12,283 nt of DNA from Pseudomonadota bacterium (lineage in GTDB: Bacteria; Pseudomonadota; Gammaproteobacteria; Burkholderiales; Burkholderiaceae): contig JAJYBQ010000048.1 in assembly GCA_021778935.1 (NCBI GenBank), positions 1 through 12,283 on the forward strand. The letters run 5' to 3'. The notes under the pieces were generated by a model, which searched no databases, was not told the origin of the DNA, and saw only the letters and a program-made list of their open reading frames with translations. Shown in pieces: positions 7,589 through 12,283 of the stretch. How positions within the stretch are numbered: position 1 is the stretch's first letter; every line of letters begins with the position of its first letter. A program made the translations under genes and the position numbers.

Positions 7589-7594
7589 TACAAT
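7589..7594 (+). promoter_or_regulatory. Candidate -10 element for rluC
   Basis: TACAAT (5 of 6 to TATAAT) lies 26 bp before the rluC ATG. The expected -35 position (around 7566-7571) has no TTGACA-like sequence, so the call is tentative. A transcript from here would have a leader of only about 20 nt without a clear ribosome binding site. Confidence 0.3.
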
Positions 7595-7620
7595 CGCGAC
7601 CAGCCCCCAGTATATGCAAC

Positions 7621-8583
7621 ATGCTTGCACAACGCAAAATATTCCCGGTTTCCTCGGTTTGCTCCGTGTCCATCGTACGGGTCGATGAGGGTAGCGCCGG
7701 CCAGCGCCTGGACAATTTTCTACTCCAGTGGGCCAAAGGGGTTCCGAAAAGTCACGTTTACCGAATCGTCCGCACCGGCGAAGTCCGGGTCAACGGCGGA
7801 CGGACCCGGGCCGAATATCGCCTGGCCCTCGGTGACGAGCTGCGGATCCCGCCGATGCGCCGGGCGGCGCCGACGGCCAAGCCGGCGGCGCCCGCGCAGA
7901 TGCCCCCCATCCTGTTCGAGGACGAACACCTCCTGGTGGTCGACAAGCCCTCGGGGGTGGCGGCGCACGGCGGCAGCGGCGTCGCCCACGGCGTCATCGA
8001 GCGAGTCCGTGCGGCCCGGCCGCAGCAGCCGTTTCTGGAACTCGGCCACCGCCTCGACCGCGAAACCTCCGGCGTACTCCTGCTGGCGAAGACCCGCCGT
8101 TGCCTCGTCGCCTTGCATGAGCAAATGCGCGCGGGGGCGGTGGAAAAGCGCTACCTTGCCCTGGTGATCGGCGATTGGGTGAACGACCGCCAGCACGTCC
8201 GCTTCGCGCTGATCAAGCGCACGCTCGCCAACGGCGAGCGGCGCGTCTTCGTCGACGAAGAGGAGGGCGTGCGGGCGCACACGATTTTTTTGCTGCGCAA
8301 GCGCCTGCCGGGGTTTTCCCTGCTCGAAGCGGAACTGAAAACCGGCCGCACGCACCAGATTCGGGTGCACCTGGCGCATTCGGGATTCCCGATCCTGGGT
8401 GACGACAAATACGGCGATTTCGAGGTCAATCGTCGCGCGGCGCGTGGGGAGTTCGGCGCGCGGCTCGACCGGATGTTCCTGCATGCCTTCCGGATCGCCC
8501 TGGCGCATCCGGTGACCGGGGAGCGGCTGACGATCGAGGCGCCGCTTCCGGAGATATGTGAGCGGTTCGTGGCGGCTTTGTAA
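7621..8583 (+). CDS. rluC: 23S rRNA pseudouridine synthase RluC
   Basis: This 320-residue pseudouridine synthase of the RsuA/RluA superfamily has an N-terminal S4 RNA-binding domain (about 27-80, with A-G-Q-R-L-D-N-F-L, V-P-K-S-H-V-Y-R-I and G-E-V-R-V-N). The catalytic motif H-R-L-D-R-E-T-S-G has Asp146 as nucleophile, and G-R-T-H-Q-I-R-V-H is at 242-250. E. coli RluC modifies U955, U2504 and U2580 of 23S rRNA. The alignment with E. coli RluC, recalled from memory, is close along its whole length, including the HGGSG segment after DKPSG, which separates it from RluD. ATG 7621 is chosen. GTG 7666 is an alternative that would give an N-terminus closer in length to the S4 domain. Neither has a good Shine-Dalgarno sequence. 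The last 158 bp overlap the convergent methyltransferase gene. A T7 tract at 8285-8291 is in frame. Confidence 0.95.
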   Translation: MLAQRKIFPVSSVCSVSIVRVDEGSAGQRLDNFLLQWAKGVPKSHVYRIVRTGEVRVNGGRTRAEYRLALGDELRIPPMRRAAPTAKPAAPAQMPPILFEDEHLLVVDKPSGVAAHGGSGVAHGVIERVRAARPQQPFLELGHRLDRETSGVLLLAKTRRCLVALHEQMRAGAVEKRYLALVIGDWVNDRQHVRFALIKRTLANGERRVFVDEEEGVRAHTIFLLRKRLPGFSLLEAELKTGRTHQIRVHLAHSGFPILGDDKYGDFEVNRRAARGEFGARLDRMFLHAFRIALAHPVTGERLTIEAPLPEICERFVAAL

Positions 8584-9313
8584 TCTGCCCGATCGTTCCG
8601 TTTCCGAGCAGGAAGACCGCCGGTCGTTTGTCCATCGCCGGCAGCTCGGTCGGCGCGATTTTCCGCCACTGCGCGACGCGGCGGGTGGCGATCTGCTGCT
8701 CGGCGCCGGTCAGGTCGATCGCGAGGCATAGGGCCACGCCGGGGTCGCAGGATTGCAGGATCGCATCGAACAAGCGCTGGTTGCGGTACGGCGTCTCGAT
8801 GAAGATTTGCGTCTCGCCGCGCAGCGCCTCGCGCTGCACCGCCAGCAGTCGCTGGGTCAGTTCGTCGCGGTTTTGCGGCAGATAGCCCAGAAACCGGAAG
8901 TTCTGGCCGCTCATTCCTGAGCCCATCAGCGCCAGCAGGATGGCCGACGGACCGACCCAGGGCACGACGGGAATGCCGATTTCGTGCGCCCGTGCCACCA
9001 GCGTCGTGCCGGGGTCGGCGATGCCCGGGCAACCGGCCTCCGACAATACGGCCGCATCGGCGCCGGCCCGCACCGGCGCCAGCCAGGTGTCGAGCAGAGC
9101 CGGGGCTGGGGCGTGACCGATCTCCGCGATCTGCAAGCTGGCGATCGGATCCGGGTGCTCTGCCGTCTTGAGAAATGCACGCGCGCTACGGGCGTTTTCA
9201 GCCAGGAACACCCGGAGCCTGCGAACGCGCGCGAGCACATCGGGAGGCAGCGCGGCCGGCAGGCTGCCGGCCGCGATCGGCACCGGGATCAGGTGCAGGG
9301 TTCCCGGACGCAT
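8426..9313 (-). CDS. SAM-dependent methyltransferase, RsmI-like (tetrapyrrole-methylase fold)
   Basis: This 295-residue protein has the RsmI/tetrapyrrole methylase fold: L-H-L-I-P-V-P-I (6-13), a family-typical V-L-S-E-A-G-C-P-G-I-A-D-P-G (89-102), V-V-P-W-V-G-P-S-A (116-124) and a closing K-R-P-A-V-F-L-L-G (229-237). RsmI 2'-O-methylates C1402 of 16S rRNA. This protein lacks the RsmI E-D-T-R motif (A-E-N-A-R instead) and the G-N-L-G-D loop, so it is probably a paralog with an unknown substrate. The domain ends near residue 237. The remaining 58 or so residues are Arg/Ala/Pro-rich and mostly antisense to the rluC 3' end. ATG 9313 has AGGA 4 nt upstream and overlaps the yceF stop by one base (TGATG), so the two are probably co-transcribed. 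Confidence 0.85.
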   Translation of the reverse strand: MRPGTLHLIPVPIAAGSLPAALPPDVLARVRRLRVFLAENARSARAFLKTAEHPDPIASLQIAEIGHAPAPALLDTWLAPVRAGADAAVLSEAGCPGIADPGTTLVARAHEIGIPVVPWVGPSAILLALMGSGMSGQNFRFLGYLPQNRDELTQRLLAVQREALRGETQIFIETPYRNQRLFDAILQSCDPGVALCLAIDLTGAEQQIATRRVAQWRKIAPTELPAMDKRPAVFLLGNGTIGQITKPPRTAHISPEAAPRSSAAPRSPDAPGRSGRHAGTSGRAARRTPHAPRDD

Positions 9314-9903
9314 CAGTCCTGCCAGGGCAGCGCGATGCCGATGTTGGCGAGCATCGCGGTGAGGCGGATCAGCGGCAGCCCGATCAGCGCCGTCGGGTCA
9401 TCGCCGCGTACGGATTCGACCAGGCAGATCCCCAGCGATTCGATCTTCGCGGAGCCGGCGCAGTCATAGGGTTGTTCGATCGCGACGTAGGCTTCGATCG
9501 TGCTGTGATCCGCTTCGCGAAACGTCACATCCGTGCCGATGCAGGCCGCCTGGGTATGGCCGCTGCGCCCATCGAGCACGGCGATCCCGGAATGAAACCG
9601 TACCGTGCGCCCGCGCAACATCACCAGTTGCGCGACCGCCGCGGCGTGGTTTCCCGCCTTGCCGATTGGTATTCCGTCGAGGTCGGCGACCTGGTCTGAA
9701 CCGATCACGATCGCGTCCGGGTGCCGCTGCGCAACGGCGCGGGCCTTGCGCAGCGACAAGCGTTCGGCGGTGTGGGCCGGCAGCTCGCCGGGCAAGGGGC
9801 TTTCATCGACGTCCGGGGTGTCGGTAAAAAAGGGGACGCGCAGGCGGTCGAGAAGGTCTTTCCGGTAGCGCGAGGACGAGGCGAGTACGATGCGGGGGTG
9901 CAT
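9313..9903 (-). CDS. yceF: Maf-family nucleotide pyrophosphatase, YceF type (7-methyl-GTP pyrophosphatase)
   Basis: This 196-residue Maf/HAM1-fold enzyme hydrolyses modified nucleoside triphosphates to monophosphates, removing m7GTP in the YceF subfamily. It shows the N-terminal L-A-S-S-S-R-Y-R-K-D-L-L (7-18), D-V-D-E-S (31-35), A-E-R-L-S-L-R-K-A (46-54), and the catalytic I-V-I-G-S-D-Q-V with Asp70. The C-terminal G-D-D-P-T-A-L-I-G-L-P-L-I (167-179) places it with YceF rather than YhdE. ATG 9903 starts the family consensus H-P-R-I-V-L-A-S. The frame is open further upstream, but that segment is antisense to yceD. No clear ribosome site is visible. It is divergent from yceD, as in E. coli, with a 148-bp spacer. 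Confidence 0.95.
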   Translation of the reverse strand: MHPRIVLASSSRYRKDLLDRLRVPFFTDTPDVDESPLPGELPAHTAERLSLRKARAVAQRHPDAIVIGSDQVADLDGIPIGKAGNHAAAVAQLVMLRGRTVRFHSGIAVLDGRSGHTQAACIGTDVTFREADHSTIEAYVAIEQPYDCAGSAKIESLGICLVESVRGDDPTALIGLPLIRLTAMLANIGIALPWQD

Positions 9904-10051
9904 GGTTCGCAAGTGTATCTGCAAGCCTGCGAGAGCCAGGCGCAGCCACGTCCGGTCCGCGCGCCTGGCAGCGGGATGACCCGCGCGCCCGATATCGCTC
10001 CGATCGCGCGCGGATCGAATGTTCCCTGCGGAGCCGTTGGCTGCGATCGGT

Positions 10052-10570
10052 ATGGAATCATTCGATGTGTTTGTGTTTTCCCGGACCGCGTCGCGCCGGG
10101 AGGGGGCGGTGGCGGTGGCCGCGCTGCCCCGCCTTGCCGCAAGCGTGGTGCGCCCCGAGGGGGCGGTCGCGTATGAGTGCGAGGGCGGCGTCGACAGCCA
10201 GGGCCGCCCGACCCTGCGCCTCCATCTGCACGGCACGCTGGCGCTGCGGTGCGACCGCTGTGCAGAGGAGCTGGCGTGGCAGCTGGATTGCGAGCGGGTG
10301 TTTTTTTTCGTGCGCTCGGAGGCGGACCTGGCCGAAATCCCGGTCGACGACGCGCCGGAGGAGCCGCTGGTCGGCAGCACACATTTCGATCTGGCGGCCC
10401 TGATCGAGGACGAGGCGATCCTGCAGTTGCCGATCTCGCCCCGGCACCGGGGCTGCGCCGCACCGTCCACAGGGGAACCGGTCGCCGCGGGCGACGACGA
10501 GGGGGGGGCGCAGCGGCCGCATCCGTTCGCGGAACTGGCGCGATTGCGCAAAAACGGCGGAGTTCGTTAA
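10052..10570 (+). CDS. yceD: YceD/DUF177 family protein (ribosome biogenesis-associated)
   Basis: This 172-residue protein has the DUF177 signature: Cys67-x-x-Cys70 in L-R-C-D-R-C-A-E-E, then H-F-D-L-A-A-L-I-E-D-E-A-I-L-Q-L-P-I-S-P-R-H (111-132), and a C-terminal P-H-P-F-A-E-L-A-R-L. The family is conserved upstream of rpmF and has been linked to 23S rRNA accumulation (plant and bacterial DUF177 proteins). The molecular role is not settled. I chose ATG 10052 because M-E-S-F-D-V-F matches betaproteobacterial homologs as I recall them. ATG 10019 would add 11 residues and has a GGA nearby. It contains a T8 tract (10301-10308) and a G8 tract (10501-10508), both in frame. It is 36 bp from rpmF. 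Confidence 0.88.
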   Translation: MESFDVFVFSRTASRREGAVAVAALPRLAASVVRPEGAVAYECEGGVDSQGRPTLRLHLHGTLALRCDRCAEELAWQLDCERVFFFVRSEADLAEIPVDDAPEEPLVGSTHFDLAALIEDEAILQLPISPRHRGCAAPSTGEPVAAGDDEGGAQRPHPFAELARLRKNGGVR

Positions 10571-10573
10571 AAT
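10544..10573 (+). promoter_or_regulatory. Candidate sigma70 promoter for rpmF across the yceD stop codon
   Basis: TTGCGC (10544-10549) and TAAAAT (10568-10573) are separated by 18 bp. The -10 hexamer includes the yceD stop codon TAA. Transcription would start about 10580, some 27 nt before the rpmF ATG, leaving the AGGA ribosome site (10595-10598) in the leader. This would allow L32 and downstream lipid genes to be expressed independently of yceD. Confidence 0.5.
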
Positions 10574-10606
10574 CCCCGGTTTCCCAGATATTTCAGGATT
10601 CGCACC

Positions 10607-10789
10607 ATGGCTGTGCAACAGAACAAGAAGTCGGCGTCCAAGCGCAATATGCACCGCGCGCACGATTTCCTCATCAACCCGCCGCTCGCGGTCGAACCGG
10701 TGACCGGCGAAGTGGTCCGCCGCCATCACATCAGCCCCAATGGCTTCTACCGGGGCAAGAAGGTCGTCGCGACCAAGACCGACGAGTAA
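10607..10789 (+). CDS. rpmF: 50S ribosomal protein L32
   Basis: This is a 60-residue basic ribosomal protein of the standard length. It begins [20 protein letters not shown], then P-P-L-A-V-E-P, and [16 protein letters not shown]. It is the zinc-free form, with no Cys-x-x-Cys pair. An AGGA site lies 8 nt before the ATG. It follows yceD and precedes plsX, the conserved bacterial order, but the gap to plsX here is unusually long. Confidence 0.98.
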   Translation: MAVQQNKKSASKRNMHRAHDFLINPPLAVEPVTGEVVRRHHISPNGFYRGKKVVATKTDE

Positions 10790-11102
10790 TCGGCAAGCCG
10801 CGCGGCGAACCGCGCGGAAGATGGCGCGGCAGGCTGCAAGTCGAACGCGCCCCGCGCTGCGCGCGCATGCGGGCTTGTGAACGGAACGTGTGGACGATTC
10901 ATGGGTCCATCCTGCGGATCGATCGCAGAGGGCGATGTGCCCCGCGTTACGGATGCCTGCCCGCCCGCGGCACAGTTGTAAAGGCCGCGGGGGATGCGCG
11001 GAGGGGGTCGCAGACCCCCCTTCGTAGCCGATCCTTCGGGTTTCCATCGCAAGCATCGCCGTTGTCGAAGCTCCGATGGCGCGCACAGAGAAAACGCCGA
11101 TT
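10790..11102 (+). other. 313-bp rpmF-plsX spacer with three dyads, no gene seen
   Basis: No supported gene lies here. Three inverted repeats are visible. CCGCGCGG occurs at 10798-10805 and 10810-10817 around CGAA, starting 8 bp after the rpmF stop. CCCGCGG (10964-10970) pairs with CCGCGGG (10985-10991). GGGGGTC (11003-11009) pairs with GACCCCC (11013-11019) around GCA. None is followed by a T-run. The first could trim or attenuate the rpmF transcript. A plsX promoter is expected but I could not assign one. Confidence 0.5.
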
Positions 11103-12149
11103 ATGCGTATTGCAATCGATTGTATGGGGGGCGACCATGGCGTGTCGGTGACGGTGCCGGCCGCGGTTTCGTTCTCCCGGCATGAGCCCGAGGCGCGCTT
11201 GCTCCTGGTCGGCCGTGCGCCGCTCGTCGAGGCGGAACTGCGCAAGGCGTCGGTCTCCTTCGGCAGCGGGGAGCGGATCGAGGTCGTGCATGCAGAGGAG
11301 GTGGTCGAAATGACCGACCCCCTCGCGACGGCTTTGCGGGTGAAGAAGTCGTCCTCGATGCGCGTCGCGCTCGAACTGGTCAAGGACGGCCGTGCCGATG
11401 CCGTCGTCAGCGCGGGCAATACCGGCGCCCTGATGGCGATCGCCCGTTATGTGCTCAAGACCCAGGAGGGCATCGACCGCCCTGCCATCGCCTATGCCAT
11501 TCCCAATCGAAAGGGCGGGGGCACCACGATGCTCGATCTGGGCGCCAATGTCGATTGCGCGCCCGAGCATCTGCTGCAATTTGCCATTCTGGGCTGTGCG
11601 CTCGTCTCGTCAATGGGGGGGGCCGACCGGCCCACGGTCGGGCTGCTCAACGTTGGCGAGGAAGCGATCAAGGGTAACGAGGTGGTCAAGCGCGCCGGCG
11701 AGTTGCTGCGCGCGAGCGGACTGAATTTTCACGGCAACGTCGAAGGCGACGACATTTTTCGCGGGACGGTGGACGTCATCGTTTGCGATGGCTTCGTCGG
11801 CAACGTGGCGCTCAAGACGTCCGAGGGGCTGGCGCAGATGCTCGCCGGATTCATCCGCGAAGAGTTCACCCGCGACTGGATTACCAAGCTGATTGCGCTG
11901 GTCGCATCGCCCGTGTTGGGGCGATTCAAGCGTCGCGTCGATCACCGCCGCTACAACGGTGCCGCGCTGCTGGGCCTGCGCGGAGTGGTCGTCAAGAGCC
12001 ACGGCTCGGCCGATGCGTACGCATTCGAATTCGCCGTCCGCCGCGCGTTCGAGGCTGCTTCGCACCGCCTACTCGAACGCACGGCCCAGGCGATGGTACC
12101 CATGCTCGCCCAGTTGCAGACGGCCGGCGCGGAAGCGGTGCAATCCTGA
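11103..12149 (+). CDS. plsX: Phosphate acyltransferase PlsX
   Basis: This 348-residue peripheral membrane enzyme converts acyl-ACP to acyl-phosphate, the first step of the PlsX/PlsY phospholipid pathway. The start [13 protein letters not shown] is the family N-terminus. Other family blocks are [10 protein letters not shown] (103-112), [10 protein letters not shown] (143-152), L-L-N-V-G-E-E-x-x-K-G-N (181-192), [18 protein letters not shown] (225-242), and [10 protein letters not shown] with K-S-H-G-S-A-D (284-304). ATG 11103 is preferred over the in-frame ATG 11076, which would add nine residues. Neither has a strong ribosome site. A G8 tract at 11615-11622 is in frame. It is followed 16 bp later by fabH, the usual operon. 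Confidence 0.97.
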   Translation: MRIAIDCMGGDHGVSVTVPAAVSFSRHEPEARLLLVGRAPLVEAELRKASVSFGSGERIEVVHAEEVVEMTDPLATALRVKKSSSMRVALELVKDGRADAVVSAGNTGALMAIARYVLKTQEGIDRPAIAYAIPNRKGGGTTMLDLGANVDCAPEHLLQFAILGCALVSSMGGADRPTVGLLNVGEEAIKGNEVVKRAGELLRASGLNFHGNVEGDDIFRGTVDVIVCDGFVGNVALKTSEGLAQMLAGFIREEFTRDWITKLIALVASPVLGRFKRRVDHRRYNGAALLGLRGVVVKSHGSADAYAFEFAVRRAFEAASHRLLERTAQAMVPMLAQLQTAGAEAVQS

Positions 12150-12165
12150 CGGGACCCCGAACGCC

Positions 12166-12283
12166 ATGAACCGGACAATCCATACCCGCATCGCCGGAAC
12201 GGGGTCTGCGCTCCCCGCCCGCGTGGTTGCCAATGAGGAACTGGTCCGCGAGCTCGCCAGCCGCGGCGTCGAGACATCGGACG
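12166..12283 (+). CDS. fabH: Beta-ketoacyl-ACP synthase III (FabH), partial N-terminus
   Basis: Only 39 residues are present before the right edge. M-N-R-T-I-H-T-R-I-A-G-T-G-S-A-L-P followed by V-A-N-E-E-L-V...R-G-V-E-T-S-D matches the N-terminus of FabH, which condenses acetyl-CoA with malonyl-ACP to start fatty-acid synthesis. The catalytic Cys-His-Asn residues are outside the window. The call rests on this short match plus its place immediately after plsX. Confidence 0.9.
   Translation, partial: MNRTIHTRIAGTGSALPARVVANEELVRELASRGVETSD

Larger units (their letters stand above)
7119..7620. other. Divergent rne-rluC intergenic region, non-coding
   Basis: The 532 bp between the two start codons have no convincing gene. 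Open frames here are continuations or antisense shadows with no recognisable protein. Besides the rne leader hairpins, there is a 9-bp perfect hairpin (CGCGCGGCA at 7545-7553, loop GCA, TGCCGCGCG at 7557-7565) and a likely rluC -10 element. I could not identify a convincing rne promoter. A long rne leader is normal for the family in enterobacteria. Confidence 0.6.

Noticed and set aside
7279..7620. N-terminal extension of rluC to an upstream ATG
   Set aside because: The extension is Arg/Ala/Pro-rich, includes the hairpin and the candidate -10, and is not part of the RluC family.
9904..10551. N-terminal extension of yceF across the divergent spacer and antisense to yceD
   Set aside because: The Maf family start is H-P-R-I-V-L-A-S at 9903, and the added residues are antisense to yceD.
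10177..11151. 324-codon frame crossing yceD, rpmF and the spacer
   Set aside because: It is out of frame with yceD and rpmF and has no recognisable domain. The part within the spacer is not separately supported.

Overview
This window looks like the chromosome of a high-GC betaproteobacterium. The RNase E, L32, PlsX, RluC, YceD and YceF sequences are closest, from memory, to Burkholderiales/Rhodocyclales-type proteins. The order of the right half (rne, rluC, yceF, yceD, rpmF, plsX, fabH) is the classic proteobacterial ribosome/RNA-processing/fatty-acid cluster. No tRNA, rRNA, CRISPR array, insertion sequence or phage gene is visible. Most of the window is housekeeping, and the more variable part is the left third.

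Left region (1-4163). A minus-strand operon reads marR (EmrR/MprA-like), aaeB-like FUSC transporter, aaeX-like DUF1656 protein, then an aaeA-like HlyD-family adaptor that runs off the left edge. All three junctions overlap (8, 17 and 4 bp), so the genes are probably translationally coupled. A 27-bp near-perfect palindrome, each half of which is itself a dyad, lies 3 bp upstream of the marR start codon and is the likely autoregulatory operator. Divergent from marR is a YahK-type zinc, NADP-dependent aldehyde reductase. Together they suggest a module for tolerating aromatic or other toxic acids and aldehydes by reduction and export (inference).

Middle region (4164-8583). A strong hairpin separates yahK from the convergent rne gene. 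RNase E has the full catalytic half and a disordered, Arg/Pro/Ala/Glu-rich scaffold half with a putative membrane helix and two near-identical Arg/Gly blocks. rne and rluC diverge from a 532-bp intergenic region. That region holds a hairpin touching the rne Shine-Dalgarno sequence and a pair of contiguous hairpins further upstream, which may be an autoregulatory rne leader like the one known in E. coli.

Right region (8426-12283). rluC converges on, and overlaps by 158 bp, an RsmI-like SAM-dependent methyltransferase gene that follows yceF (7-methyl-GTP pyrophosphatase) on the minus strand. yceD, rpmF, plsX and the start of fabH run divergently on the plus strand. A plausible sigma70 promoter for rpmF sits across the yceD stop codon. 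A 313-bp gap with three dyads separates rpmF from plsX. PlsX and FabH link phospholipid and fatty-acid synthesis. L32, RluC and RNase E serve ribosome and RNA metabolism. I found no clearly new system; the best leads are the marR operator, the structured rne leader and the antisense-extended methyltransferase.
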